Assembly (NCBI GenBank): GCA_029718625.1
Contig: CM056381.1
Span: forward strand, 57,840,157 to 57,904,156
Direction of reading: 5' to 3'
Source of the DNA: Synaphobranchus kaupii
Lineage: Eukaryota > Chordata > Actinopteri > Anguilliformes > Synaphobranchidae
DNA: 64,000 nt
The first letter of the stretch is position 1, and every line of letters starts with the position of its first letter. The notes below the pieces were generated by a model. The model searched no databases, was not told where the DNA came from, and saw only the letters and a program-made list of their open reading frames with translations. The position numbers and the translations under genes were made by a program. Of the stretch, positions 23,815 to 36,817 are shown piece after piece.

Positions 23815-25190
23815 TTTATTTATTTTCAGGATAAAACCCCTTGAGATGTACCATCTCGTTTTCAAGGGGGTCCTGACAAAAAAAAAAAAAAAAAAAATAT
23901 GTATGCAACAAATAACAGACATGGTTACAGTTACAATTAAATTAATTATAAAAGAACAAACACACACACTTACGCACCATGCACACGCCAAGAAATCTAG
24001 ACACCCACACCCATGTTATAACAACAGTAAATAGTGACAGTTAACAGGAGCAGTCTGTTGTGAGGTAAGTGATAAGAGCATTTTTAAATTAACCTAAATA
24101 CTGCAGAGATTTCAGAGAAGTTAGGTTATTCCAGTCTCTAGGAGCCTTATAATTAAATGCTTTTTTCTTCCATTTCAAGTGAAATTTTTGGGATATGAAA
24201 AATGAGATGATTATTATGTCTAAGAGAATAATTAGAATTAGAATATTGTGGGATGAGTAGCTCTTGTAAATAGATAGGATAGTTGAGATGAATACATTTG
24301 AAAAGAAACTGGTACCAGTGCAGCTGCCGTCTATTTTCAAGAGAAAGCCATTGCAGTTGATTGTACATTATACAGTGGTGAGTTTGAAAGTGACACTTGA
24401 GAATAAATCTGCATAAATGATTAAATATGACATCTAAATTTGCCAAATCAGTTTTTGAAGCATTTTGATATACAATGTCTCCATAGTCAAGAACAGGCAA
24501 TAACAACTGGGATACCAGCTTCTTTTTTACATTCATGGTAAAACATTTCTTTGATCTGTACAAAACACCAATGGAACAACAAATCTTTTTACATAGATAA
24601 TCAACGTGCTTTTTCTATGATAATTCAGCGTCAATCCATAGCCCCAGATATTTTACACAATCAACCTTAATGAGTAGTGCACATTCAGATGTAAAAATAG
24701 AAAAATGATCAGTAGCAGATTTAAGCCTTTGCCTTGTACCAAATAACATGATGTAAGACTTTGTTCGATTTGTAATAAACCAGTTTTGTATCAGGTCAAA
24801 GTCTGACTGGAGAGAAGCAATGATCTGTAATGTATTTGAACTGGCAGCATAGATTACCATATCATCTGCATAGTAATGGGCGTTCATTAATAAAAATTGA
24901 AAAGACAAGGGGTCCCAAAATAGAGCCTTATGGAACACTTTTATTAATATCAAGAAGATCAGACTGATGCCCATCAACAAACACACACTGCTTCCTACCA
25001 CTAAGATATGCATTGAACCAGGTCAGAGCATTTTGAGCAAGTCCAATGTTTTTTCAATTTTTGTAGTAATATATGATGATCCACCAAGTCAAAGGCCTTG
25101 GATAAATCAATAAAAATTGTACCTGTTAATTTGCCTTGGTCAGAGGAGGAGGTTATGTCATTAATAATTACTTTTATAAACAGAGCTTAC
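23815..25190 (-). pseudogene. LINE (CR1/L2/Rex-like) RT fragment with its 3' tail
   Basis: Read on the minus strand, the RT motif with IFIDLSKAFDLVDH lies near 25110-25070, YADDMVIYAA (catalytic YADD) near 24870, and the thumb region LLLPVLDYGDIVYQNA near 24510. A C-terminal tail ends near 24100. The 3' end (23880-23815) has a stem-loop, CCCCTTGAAAACGAGATGG pairing with CATCTCAAGGGG, then an AAATAAAT tail, a form typical of fish LINE 3' ends. A 19-base poly-T (minus strand) precedes it. Several frameshifts and stops separate the blocks, and the 5' end is cut near 25190. Confidence 0.8.
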
Positions 25191-25439
25191 TCACGGGTCT
25201 CAGAAGAGCATTTGATACACAGGTGAAACTGGTTCCAACTAGTTCTAATTAGCAACACACAAGACAGGTAGCTACCCCAATTACAGCGAGCAAGCTACCA
25301 ACTGAATGCAAACAATTCGAAATAAACTAAGCTACAGAGTGACTCCAATCTGTTCAATTAACTAACAACAGCTGAAAGCAATGAAAAAAGATACGCTGAA
25401 AAAAGATATATCTGAATCCGAGTGTAGCCTAGACAATCC

Positions 25440-25532
25440 ACGACGCAGCAATTATGCACTCTGTTACGGAAGCGTGACTTCAAAATCGAGGTACGTACCG
25501 AACCGTGACTTTTGTGTACCGTTACACCCCTA
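25440..25532 (-). mobile_element. Terminal fragment of a hAT-like repeat
   Basis: Read on the minus strand, the sequence starts TAGGGGTGTAACGGTACAC and continues with GGTTCGGTACGTACC, resembling the ends of widespread fish hAT-type elements. It cuts off the BEL/Pao integrase frame. No second end or target duplication was found, so this is a fragment. Confidence 0.4.
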
Positions 25533-26587
25533 TTCCTTATTGTACGTATTTGCCGCTCCCATACTGCTCCAAAATGGGATGCAGTAGGGGGACTGAAGTT
25601 CCGTTTGATACCCTTTGTCACCAGCGTGTTTTGAATCTTAGCATTATTCATAGTTTGCACAACCTCCCGCAACTCATGTTCTGTGCCCACAAAGATGGTT
25701 CCGTTGTCGGAATGTATCATCTTTACCTGCCCTCTCCTCGCAATGAATCTGCGCAGAGCGTGAATGCAGGAATCCGTGTCTAAAGAACTTGCCACCTCAA
25801 AATGCACAGCTCTCACTGACAGACAAGTAAAAATAACACCATACCTTTTGATCATAGTTCTACCCCTTTTGATCTCAAATGGACCAAAATAGTCCACACC
25901 AACGTTTGTGAATGGAGGCTCATCTGGTATAAGTCTTTCACTTGGAAGGTCCATAATCTGACTTTCTGCTTTTCCGCATTGACGTCTGCAGGTTACACAT
26001 TGTGACAAAATTTTCCGGATGGCTGCATGGGATTTTAAGGTCCAGTACTTCTGATGTACCTTTGACAAAATGTGGTTCCTACCAGTGTGTCCCAGTTCCT
26101 CATGAACAGATCTGAGAATAAGAGGGGTGATATGAAGGTCCTTGACCAGGATAGCGGGATGCTTTGTCTCCTTTTGCATGGCTACTCTATTCAATCTGCC
26201 ACCGACTCTTAGTATGCCATCTTGTATGACCGGTGACAACCGACAGAGAGGGCTGCTTTTTGACACTAACTTTCCTTGCTGAAGCATAGCAATTTCCTTG
26301 GAGAATCTGTCTCCTTGACTGACGTGAACTATTTCCAACTCTGCCTCAGCAGTGTCACTTACAGAGAGGATTTGAATGTGAAGTGAAGCTTTGAAGTCTC
26401 CCATTTCATTCTCAAACTCCACCTTTTGACATTCATCCAACTTTCTGGCCTTGAGCGAGGTTTTCAAGTCATTTCTCTTTTGAGCGAGTAGCTTCAGGAT
26501 GCACTTCAACTTAAGGACCCATGCAACGGCCCTTTTTGGATGATACCAGCTTGAGTAATGATGAATAAACCGTAAAGAAGTGTTCAT
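25533..26587 (-). pseudogene. BEL/Pao retrotransposon integrase region of pol
   Basis: A long minus-strand frame shows BEL/Pao integrase features. These are an N-terminal HHCC zinc-binding region (HEELGHTGRNH then CVTCRRQCG), a core with DYFGPF (first Asp), HSDNGT (second Asp) and GAVWER (the Glu of the DDE triad), and preceding linker sequence (LRVGGRLNRV). It would insert the element's cDNA into the genome. The C-terminus (after about 25590) is replaced by unrelated sequence beginning with a hAT-like fragment, so the last part of the integrase and the 3' end are lost. The frame is otherwise open for about 330 residues, which suggests moderate age. Confidence 0.9.
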
Positions 26588-28130
26588 GCTCTCTTCAACG
26601 CAAAGTGTGTAGACTGAAGCTTCTTTGACCTCTGGTTCATTCTCAAAAGGCTAACATATGCTCTCTGGCATGTCAGGTCACTCTGCTTCCAGTTTTTTCC
26701 AGAAAATCTGGTCCTGTAATCCACGTCTTTGCCTTTAGAAAGCATCTATGGTGAGTCCACTAGAAGCACAGTTTGGCAGGGTTGGTAGAGGTTTTCACAT
26801 ATCTCCACTGAGAGATGTTTGACTGATCTTTAATTTCAGTAACTCGATTAGCGACAAATGTATGGTATCTTGTTGTCTCATTCTTCAGCTACTTAAGGAC
26901 TGAAGTACTGTCTGTCCAAAAGACAGATTACTTCAGATTCAGATCCAATTCAGCTCTCATAATAGTGTTAATCTTTGCTGCTACAGCTGCAGCAGTGAGC
27001 TCAAGTCGTCATATTGTAACTGGTTTTACCGGAGCGACTCTTGCTTTACCAATGATGAAAGGGCAGTGTGCCTGGTTCTGATGTTTTTTTGAGACCAGAT
27101 ATGTGGCTGTGCCATACCCCTTTTCACTCACATCGGCAAAGTGGTGAAGTTGAGCTGAAGTGGTCTCACCACTCGTGCGGCTTCAAACATCTCTTCACCT
27201 GAAAATTGGGACAACTGAGGTAAGCTTGTCACCCACTGTTGCCACTGCTGAGCCAGAGCCTCTGGCATGGTGTCATCCTATGCATGCTTTGTTCTGCATA
27301 GCTCCTGCAGAATTTGTTCACTGGAAGAATCCTAAGTGGATTATAGATGGAACTCACCATCGAAAGAACTCCTCGTCAGTGGCTTGTTCTGAATGATAAC
27401 TCGAAACTTCGGAGTGTCAGACTCCACGCACTACTGAACTGCTAAAGCTCTTTCGATTGGGAGGGAATCCTTTTCCAAATCAAGCCCTTTGACTTCTTTG
27501 GCTCTATCATCCTCAGGCACAGAAGCAAGCAGGGTTCTGCTATTAGAAACCCACTTGGTAAGATTTAAACCTCCTGTAGCGCACAGAGTCCAGAGGTCCT
27601 GAACAAGAGCAACTGCCTGTTCCTTGTTTCATACTGACTTAAGGCAGTCGTCCAAATAAAAATTCTTTAGAATAGTGTTTATTGTCTCTGGGCTAAATTC
27701 AGTTTGGTTGTCCTCAGCACACTTCCGTAGTGCATAACTTGCACAGAAATCTCAGCAGATCAGAGTCTTCAGCAGGAACTCTGACCTGATGGAACATGCC
27801 TTCAATATCAGACATGAAGGCAATTGGCTCCTGTCTGAACCTCGTCAGCATGCCAATGAGTGAGCTGGTCAGGTCTGGTCCTTGCAACAGCTGAGAGTTT
27901 AGTGAAGTTCCTTGAAATGTGGTGGCACAGTTGAACACGACCCTTATCTTGTGCTTTGTAGGGTGGTAGACCCCATGATGTGGAATATACCATTTCCTGT
28001 TACAACATTTGTCACTTTCTACCATATAAATCTCTTCAGCATAGCATTTGTTCAACATTTCTGTCGTGAACTTTGTGTAGTCCTGATGAAATTCCCGGTT
28101 TCTCGATAACTTCCGTTTCAGGTTTCCTGC
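26588..28130 (-). pseudogene. BEL/Pao pol: reverse transcriptase and RNase H region
   Basis: Minus-strand blocks in several frames match BEL/Pao reverse transcriptase. WYIPHHGVYHP and KIRVVFNCATTFQGTSLN (about 27990-27910) precede FMSDIEGMFHQVRVP (motif A with the catalytic Asp, about 27810). The FYLDDCLKS box (catalytic YxDD, near 27650) follows after a frameshift. Stops and frame changes follow through 27570-26600, where the RNase H domain should lie. It continues leftward into the integrase frame and rightward towards the protease fragment at 28325-28452, giving the normal protease-RT-RNase H-integrase order. Confidence 0.85.
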
Positions 28131-28324
28131 TTATTGTACTGGAATATTTTGGTTATTTGGGAAAATAATTTACTTTTTTTTTAAAAGGAAGGCCAATTCT
28201 GTAATGGTCATCAATCAGTTTCACAGAACGTGACACAAAATCCATAAATCACTAGACATTTCCAATTTCTCAGGCAGCTGAGACTCAGGAAAGGCATACT
28301 TCATTTGTTGCTGAAGGAGTTTCT

Positions 28325-28452
28325 CTAGTTTAGCCATGAGATCCTGTTAGCCGTTACCTGTGGCCACTCAGCACCTCCTTTACTGGTGCCGTCTCCTCTC
28401 AGCAGAGGTCCATTAATTGTCCAGTCCAAGATGGTCATCACTGCAAGTCCAT
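28325..28452 (-). pseudogene. BEL/Pao protease-end fragment interrupted by a TTAA element
   Basis: The minus-strand stretch VMTILDWTINGPL resembles the segment that follows the aspartic protease in BEL/Pao polyproteins. It runs directly into the TTAA at 28453-28456. On the far side of the inserted element (31607 onwards) the sequence resembles a gag zinc knuckle, so most of the protease is already missing between the two. This suggests an internal deletion of the BEL element before or with the TTAA insertion. Confidence 0.6.
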
Positions 28453-28456
28453 TTAA

Positions 28457-31400
28457 CAAGCAACCCCCACCTTGTCTATACCTACCCAAGCGTGACATAG
28501 TGGACAATAGCGTCTATGTTTGAGTTCATAAATATATTTATTGTAGTGTCGTTAGGTACATTAATAATTTGGCAGTGAAGACAGACCGTTAAAACATCTT
28601 AAGTCATCACATGGAAGCAACAATGAATGTGCAGAATATATATATTTATATATGGCTTCACACTAGGTGAAAAAGTATAATTAATCAGTCTCATAAATTA
28701 ATTATTAAATCATGATTATAAATTTCAATGTTAAATATTTAAAATAATAATCAATACCTTAATCTGAAGGCGTAAGTTCTTTTGGAGGATAGGCTCAAAT
28801 GTTTATCCAAACAACAATCAGACCGACGACCAGGTTTGATAAAATACAATTTAAACAACAAACACATCTAAACTAGCATCCTAAAAATCGTGAAAGATAT
28901 GGAAAGCGTAATGAAGTGTAGACAAAGAATGAGGCATATAGAATTCAGTTCTATTTCTGTATGTGCGCCAGACACGTGGTGTTCAGATCACAAGACAATC
29001 TTGAGGAGGGGAATACGAATCTAGCTTTAGCATGAAGCTACCGTGGCCTGAAACATGGCGTGTGTTGGAGCTATAGAGATTCAGCCACGTCTAGCTAAAT
29101 CCCAGGCCCCTATCCTATATCTGATGGGTTAGGTATTAGTAGAAAGATTGCATGCACCGATCTCGATTTAAAAGGGAGGTGGATTGTAAGTTAGTTTTAG
29201 AGTAAGTTACAGTAGACTCTGTAACTTTAGCTTATGCGAGGCTAATTGGCGGTCGATAGCCTGCAAGCCATGTGTTGAGTTACAAGTTAACGTTACTCTA
29301 AATAAACACAATGGATACAATCAAATATGTATTTTACATTAACAATAAACATTACACAATGTTTTCCTAACTATTGCCCAGATGTTCATGTCAGTCTTAC
29401 TGTACTGAAGTTGCTACAGGCGAGTCCATGGCTTTGATGATGTCTGGAAAGTTATTTCCTTCGGCAGCGTCTGGACTGGATTGTCTCTCGGTTTCCTTGC
29501 GAGTAGAGCAGCTTGGTTGCTTCCAGGCGAATCGCTGCTGGAAACTTGCCGTTGGAGTCCTTCTGTCAGATCAACAAGTGGTAACGTAGGGTTCCTTGGG
29601 TTCCTTCGTGGCTTGCAGTTCGTGGTGACGTAGGCTACACACGTTTATCTGGCTAAGGCTATGTCTTATTACAGTAGCTTAGTGTAGCTGCTTTCGCGAA
29701 CACGCTAACTGAGAGCTAGGTGAAAAAGCGGTCTTTGTGGCTGCATAACCCGAGGGAGAGAGGGTTCTCTCCACGTGTTCCTTCCCAGCCGAGAAGATGG
29801 ACAGGAGATGATTGTTCAGACAAGTGAGAATGGCAAGAAGTGGTGAACAGGAAGAACAAGAAGCTTGCTCAAGGTTTTATAGAACGGGGGACTCGTCCTG
29901 ATTGGTCAAGGATCACAGGACTGCCCGGGATCACGACTGTCACATGCTGGTATATGTAGTCTTTTGGAAAGGCAGTCCAGTGTCACATAAATGCGATTTG
30001 ATTCCCAATAGACATGCACTACATTATTCATCATATAAAATTTGAATAACGTCATAACAACAAGATAAACCCAACAATAGATTGGTTTTACACATCGAGA
30101 TGTTCCTTTCAAAATTCAGTGGTCATTTATTGTCTGGTACAATCGTCTGAGAAATATAAAACACTTTATACTGCTATTACACTATCTGAAACGTCGACGC
30201 GTAATACCCCCATGCCCTGGAAGTCTGTCTCACTCATTACAGTTCATTCTGGTTTAATTGTCAGCTTTTTATCCAATAGAGTACATTATAACCTTACCAA
30301 CGGTATATGCCATGTCTGTTTGTTTGCTTTGAACAATTTACTACAGCCCAGCGTAACGGCAGTTTTCGTTTTAACGGTCTAGTATTATGCAAGCGCTATA
30401 GAAAACGCATTAGGGAGGAGAGTTTCCCTTTTCCGTTATGTATGTATTTTTGCTTCTAAAATGCCGTTGGTCTCGCTGGCTATATATGTACGTTCGTGTT
30501 TCCACTCAAGCACAGTCTTTCCAATATGTTTGATAGCCTTATTGTTATTTTCGCATTTTGAGTGCATTTCACATACTGTAGTGCAATCGTTAAATGTATT
30601 TTTGATGTAGGCTACCAATGTTCATTGATGATAGAACATTTGGCAGCATTTTGCAGATGGTGGAATACTATTTTATGTTCATGTTATCGCACAGAATATA
30701 GGCTATGGTGTATATACTTGTCTCTTAGGGCATGACAAATGCTCATTCCAATTTACTGTGCGCTGATATGTGGTAGATTAAGGTCAAATTTCCTTGGAGT
30801 CATTATGAATAGGAAAATTGAAAAAATAAATTTTCCCCAGGACAAAAGTATACATACTGTAGAGTAGGGACAAGTGATGTTTTATTGAGGTACAAGAGTG
30901 AATGATTAGGCAACATATTTAGGTGTATGTAACACTGTGATATCAATGTTTTTTTTATGTTAAGCCATCAGAAGGCGCAAATGTATATGCTGTATAATAG
31001 ACAGAACTAATTTTATTCATTTTATGACATGTTTTGCATAGGGAGTTGGACCCATAGATATCTACCTCCTTATACTGATGAAAAATATAGTAATTCCCAC
31101 TTGAAAATGATGCAAAAGTGAGTTTTTTGAGCCAAAACTGTTGATTTGTAGTTAAATATATCATAAATTGTTTTATTTAGAGTAGTGCACAATTTAGCCA
31201 TTTGGATAGATTTGGAGACACTAATGGACAACAGGGTACACTGTTATATTTTGCATCATAGACCTTTAGTAGTTTTGCATATCATCCTCAGATTTAGCAA
31301 AACTTGTGGACATGGAGTTTATGATCCAGAAAATGTATATATATTACCGATTTCACTTATGTAGCTCTCAGCAAACTAAAGAAAAACTATTTATTTATTT

Positions 31401-31602
31401 TCCAAAGTTTCTTTGCATTTGTGGCACTTTATTTAGACTTAAATTATGAAAATAAACAAATCTAAGTTTGTATTGTAAATGGTACACCTGTCTTGTTTCA
31501 TTTAAGCCATTTACCAAGTTTATGTGATGCTCACACCTGGAGTTATAAAGCCTTAAACAGAGCACCCCTCAATAGGTGAAATTTGCCATCTGCGCCAAGG
31601 GG
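28457..31602 (+). mobile_element. TTAA-flanked non-autonomous element, copy B (3146 bp with a nested solo LTR)
   Basis: It has the same ends as copy A (17410-19216) and is flanked by TTAA at 28453-28456 and 31603-31606. It sits inside the BEL/Pao body. After subtracting the nested LTR at 28542-30023 and its target duplication, the element is about 1.66 kb, close to copy A. The pair matches along its length, including TTTTTGATGTAGGCTACC and GGACATGGAGTTTATGATCC. No transposase is encoded. Confidence 0.8.
28542..30023 (-). mobile_element. Solo LTR, 1482 bp, flanked by TTAT
   Basis: The ends are TGTAGTG...CACTACA (7-bp inverted match). They are flanked by TTAT on both sides (28538-28541 and 30024-30027). 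Copy A of the host element lacks this insert at the same place, which confirms the boundaries. A minus-strand CCAAT box (GACCAATCAGG, about 29910-29900) followed by TCTATAAAACC (about 29884-29874) gives a promoter reading leftward, so the LTR is in minus orientation. A 4-bp duplication fits several retroviral and LTR-retrotransposon integrases. Confidence 0.8.
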
Positions 31603-31606
31603 TTAA

Positions 31607-31758
31607 ATGTCCCTGTGACAGGCTTCCAAAGCACAAACCCTTTGATTTGAGGAAGTCAAGCTTTTCATTGTGCAACTTCTGCTTGATTACTTGCAGAATT
31701 CCAGGATATGTCCTTTATGGCAGAAAAGACCTTGCTTTCCACTTGTGTTACTATTATT
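31607..31758 (-). pseudogene. BEL/Pao gag zinc-knuckle fragment
   Basis: Minus-strand pieces in two frames (QGLFCHKGHILEFC and NEKLDFLKSKGLCFG) resemble the Cys/His knuckle and adjoining helix of BEL/Pao gag, which binds the element's RNA. The fragment lies between the TTAA element (left) and the large composite repeat (right). It shows a frameshift and lacks the second half of the knuckle. Confidence 0.6.
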
Positions 31759-33635
31759 AGGGGTCCAAGCACATTGCTGGAACCCTATTGTTATTGCTGG
31801 TTTTATTATTATTATTCCCACATTTGTTACAATTGCAGCAAAACCACAGGATAACTTTTGCTGAAACTTTGCACACATGTAGAGACTGCAACGGGACACA
31901 TGTCCAGTGAATTTCAACCCAATTGACCTGATGGTGGCGCTATAGGAACAAATATAATGTTTTGAACCGTTTGGCCTATCTTCAAAATTCTTCTTGCCTC
32001 ATATTCCTTGGTTCATGGCAAACAAGCCATTAGGACCGATGAGGTCCGCCATATTGGATTTTTTACAAATTTGCATTTTGTGAAAAACCTTTAAAATCAA
32101 ACTCCTCCGAGACCATTTGACATATCAACATGCAACTCACACCCTTTTGTTCAGGGGACGGTCCTCTCAAAATTGACGAAGCGATTTTCCTGATATTCCA
32201 AATGTCCTGACCGCAGTAAGCCAATAAAAACTGTTGTGGGCGTGGCTAGTCACAAAAGTGCTAATAACTCTTAAATTATTCAATGGATATTAATGAAATT
32301 TGGTTTCTATACTTGCACTGACCTTATGAGCCAAACTCTAAAGTATTGGCTCAATGGAATCAAATCGTGGCGCTATAGAGCATAATATATTTTTTTAAAT
32401 TCATAAATTCATAAAAAATCACCATTATTCTTTAGACATTTAAAACTTGCTGTAGTGATCGATTTCCTCATCTGGAACATATTTATGTCCCATATATGTC
32501 ACTGCCATCTTGGATTGGCCGCCATTTTGGAAATGCTATTACCATTTCTCTCTGTCCCCAGTTTTGGCCTAACCACAAAACTGACAACTATGAAACTTAG
32601 CACCTTAGTAGGAGGTAGTTTAATAGAGCTCGGAAAGCTGATGTCACAAGCGTTGGATTCTAGACCAGCCGCCATGTTGGGAGTATACTCTCCCTCTGGA
32701 CCCGTGCCTGAGTCAAGTAATTCACTAATCTTCTACCAGTTTCCCTTAAAAAGAGCGGGTTTCTTTAGTAAACAAACGCGTTAAATAAACCGTTTTATTC
32801 GCAGATCTGTAACGTTAACTGTTTGTGCGCTTCCAAGGACATATAGTTCTTAAATTCCTGCACAGTAAGCACCCAGGCCATAAACAAGATCGTTCACTAT
32901 GTCAAGGTAGGTGAATGGATCAGCAGCAAATCTGGATCCTAGTCCAGTGCTTAGCCGGCAGTTCATATGGATCGACATTGTTGACCGTGTTTATTTTTCC
33001 TATATAACGTTTTTTGGCATTATCTATCGCTCTTCCATTTTCATTCTGCGTGTTTTTTAGTTAGCTGACGTTACACTTTCTTTTCTAGTAATAGCCTACA
33101 TTATATAGGCTATACTTGGCTAACGCTATATCATACTCCCAACATGGCAGCCGGTGCGGTTGCCATAGCAACCACCCAAGCGCTTCCCGAGCTCTATACG
33201 ACCACACAGCGATTTTGGCACTGATTGGCCACTTGGTGGCGCTGTAACTGTCATTCAAATTTCCAAAATTCAAACAATCATAACTTCTGCCCCTTTGCAG
33301 ATAGAGACTAACATTGTACATCAGAAGATGTGTCTCCCCATGGACAAATCAATTGCTTAGGAGGCATAAGGTCCAACATTTTGTATTTTCAGCCATTTTT
33401 AATTTATTGAAAAACCTTTAAAAAACATCTCCCCCTAGAGTGTTTGATCTATCAACATGGAACTATCACCAATTTATTCAGATAAAGGTCCTCTTAAAAG
33501 TTACGATAAAGAAATTGGATATTTCAAACAACATGGCCGCAGTAAACCAATAAAAATTGATTTGGGCGTGTTTTACCACAGAAATGCTAATAACTCCAAA
33601 ATGATTTGAAGCATATTGATTAAATCTGGTAGCTA

Positions 33636-34735
33636 CAGGGCGCCCTTTATCGGGCGGCGCCCTTTATCGGGCACGTCCTCGTTCAACCATGTTTGAACTT
33701 CCTCGAGAGCTGATTTGCCAACGAAAAAAAAGAAAACCAGTATTTCCCACCCACTTCAAACCAAACAAGGTATGTATCCGCTCATTTTCATGAATATTTA
33801 ACGATATTTACACATTTTATGAGCCTTTTTATCACGCCCCCCTATGTGGAAAAAAATGTCCGAAATCTGATTCTACTTCTGCGCTGGTGTACTACACTGC
33901 ATAGTCTTGTTTACTTCGGGGGATTTAATTAAATAAAATGTCGCTAAAACTTTAGCTAGATAGCCAATATATTGGTTATTCAAACGGTATCTTTCTTGAT
34001 GAAATAAACTATTAATTGATTCTTAAAACAACAATAATCATGAGCTTGTTTATGGATTACAACAGCCGCCCGATAATGGGCGCCCTTTCTTTGGCAGTCT
34101 CGTCTCATCTTAAAGACGTTAAAACGAAAAAAAAAAACACGTTATTGGCTTAAAAGTTAACATCGTTTTTGTAAAGAAATAAATCTCTTTTAAGCCAATA
34201 AACGATAGTTGTCTCCCCTTTTTTGACATTACTGTCTCATCTAAAAGACGTTAAAACAAAAAACTACCGGTCACGTCTACATGTTTAATATTGGCTTAAA
34301 ACTTAGTTTATCGTATTGTGAAGAAATAAACCCAATATTGACATCTTTCGGACTGTCAGGTAAACTATCCAGTTAGCCAGCTATTTTGCCAACATATTGG
34401 TTATTCAAACTGTATCTTTCTTGATGAAATAAACTATTAATTGATTATTAAAACAACAATAATCGTGAGCTTGTTTATGCACTACAAGAGCCGCCCGATA
34501 AAGGGCGCCCCTTTTTTGACAGTACTTTCTCATCTAAAAGACGTTAAAACATAAAAACTACCGGTCACATCTACATGGTTATTGGCTTAAAAGTTAGCTT
34601 ATCGTTTTGTGAACCTAATAAATATAATATGTTCAATGGTATGTGCCCGAATAATATCAGTATCGTATGTTGATCACAAAAATGTCTGGTTTCCGCCCGA
34701 TAACCGGGTTCGGTACGCTAGCTATACTAGCACTC
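33636..34735. repeat. Nested ~1.1-kb repeat with GGGCGCCC(T)TT motifs and an internal duplication
   Basis: The motif GGGCGCCCTTTATCGGGC and its variants occur at about 33649, 34078 and 34502. The inverse GCCCGATAA occurs at 34071, 34493 and 34698. A block from GCCAATATATTGGTTATTC to AAAGACGTTAAAAC occurs at about 33962 and again at about 34382, a period near 420 bp. The ends inside the larger repeat are approximate. It is non-coding. Confidence 0.6.
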
Positions 34736-34780
34736 TCATCAAGTATTGGCCAAATTGAGTCAAATAGTGGCACTATAGAG

Positions 34781-36817
34781 TAGGGGTGTATCCGGAGCCG
34801 AATACCGTATTCAGGAAAGCACGAATAATGTGTTGGAACAGAATTTTGTTTCTACCCGAAGTTGTTCGTTAATATTCGGATTCGTTCAAGAGAGAGCGAG
34901 AGCGAGCGAGCGAGAGAGAGAGAGAGATGTAATTCGCCACGGGTAGCTATCTGCCAGAGATTTCATTCATTGAGATAGCCACTAACAGGAGTGATTAGCA
35001 CAAATGCCCTATCAAAATCAGCATTATAAAACCAAACTGTGACTTAATGTTTATAAAGATATTTTGCGAACGTATTACTCTAGATCAGGAAGGTTTCATG
35101 TATGTTACGTTAACGTTACAAGTCCACGGTGTGGATTAATTGCGAGTTGAATGGTAAACAATCTGGGTAGAACCAAGCATTCACAGAATCCGTGATATAG
35201 GCTAAATATTCATTTTAATTAATTACCACAGTGCGATTGTCGCGAATATGTACCTACATGTGAATGCACTTTTGATGTTGTTGTCTCTCTCAGACCCGGC
35301 GGGAAGGACGGGCCTCAATTTTTTTAGGGGGGGCACATATTGGATATTGTGTTTTCACAAACCACAGCCGGTATAGGCTGCAGCCTATGCATTCATGTCG
35401 GCATTAAGGATGTCTTAAACACAGCGAAACGCAGCTCTCAATAAACATATAGCATCACCAAATAGGCTAATTTCCTTCAATCCAAATCAATGAACTAAGG
35501 CTAGGTGTTTGTCATGGAAGTCGCAGGTGCTATGATTCCGCTAATTCTGCCCTGTCTACCTTAACGTAGCCTACAGTGTTATTTATAGGCTAGGCTTCCG
35601 CATTTTAACCATATTGCCAAATTCTGGGCAACAAAATGCGACAATGTACATATATTCTGGAATGCGCTAGCTCAAGTATCGCAATGTAGCCTATCAAAAC
35701 AAACTTTAAAGAAATAAAAATTGGTAGCTACACGGGAACCCTGATTTATCATTTTATTAGTCTAGCCCAGTGGTTCTCAACTCTGGTCCTGGGGACCCCC
35801 TGTGTATGCTGGTTTTCGTTCCAACCACAAATGCAATACTTGAATTTTAACAAGCTGTTAATTTTTCTTAATTAGGTGTTTTTAATGTTTAGAGGGATTA
35901 TTTACATTCTTAAGCCATATTATGTTAGTAATAGCTATGCATGCCATGAAGAATAGAAGTTCAATATTCACATTGTGCTGTATTGTAAACAATTAAAAGG
36001 AGGTAAAAAATGTTTTAACTGATCAAATTAAAGACTGAGGTGAATAAATTGGCTCATAATTGGTGAAATTGTGGACACATGGCCACTAAAACTAACCATT
36101 TGGTAAATAATGAAGAATTCAAAGACAAAGCAAATGATAACGAGCCAAACCTGCATTGTGTTAACAAGTTTAAGGAAAAAATTATGAAGGAACTTAAACT
36201 TGTGTTCAATTACCTAATTAGGAGCCTATTCACCTGATTCTTACCTCTTCTTTGTAATTGTTTGCAATATAACACAATAAGCATAGCAAACGTGGGATTT
36301 TTTTTCTTCAAAGCATGCATAGCTATTGCTAACATAACGTGGCTTAAGAGAATAAAGAATTTAAAGTGTTCTCTCTATACAATAAAAACACCTAATTAAG
36401 AAAAAATAACAGCTTGTTAAAATTCTGGTATTGCAATTGTGGTTGGAATGAAAACCAGCATACACAGGGGGTCCCCAGGACCAGGGTTGAGAACCACCGG
36501 TCTAGCCTAATGCAATTTGAGCATGCGTTCCGATAAGTTAAAGGCAGAAAAGCATTCTTTACGTGATTGACCGAATTAAGCCATTACATGCATTTTAGCC
36601 TACTCGTGGGCTATTTGGAGGCTACACACCAGCCGGAAAATGGCAATAGCAATTCATTTTAGACTAGAAAATATGACATTTCCTATATGTAACACCACTT
36701 CCGGTCGATGCCCCACCCACTTCCGTTTTTTTAAAATCCGAATACAGATACAGATACAGATAATTTTGATGGTCCAACAGATACAGATACAGATAATGGC
36801 ATCGCTGCACACCCCTA
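34781..36817. mobile_element. hAT element without transposase, 2037 bp
   Basis: It starts TAGGGGTGTATCC and ends CACACCCCTA. It is flanked by a perfect 8-bp duplication, CTATAGAG (34773-34780 and 36818-36825), the hallmark of hAT transposition. A GA-rich microsatellite lies at about 34888-34928, and an A(T)CAGATACAGATA array lies near the right end. A second hAT MITE sits inside. No transposase frame is recognisable. Confidence 0.9.
35768..36499. mobile_element. hAT MITE, 732 bp
   Basis: The ends are CAGTGGTTCTCAACTCTGG at left and CCAGGGTTGAGAACCACCG at right, with long inverted similarity (CTGGTTTTCGTTCCAACC opposite GGTTGGAATGAAAACCAG). An exact 8-bp duplication, GTCTAGCC (35760-35767 and 36500-36507), flanks it. 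This family is a common fish hAT-type MITE. The right end shows one substitution (CCACCG instead of CCACTG). It is non-coding. Confidence 0.92.

Noticed and set aside
25381..25783. Plus-strand frames opposite the BEL integrase
   Set aside because: They are antisense shadows of the integrase frame.
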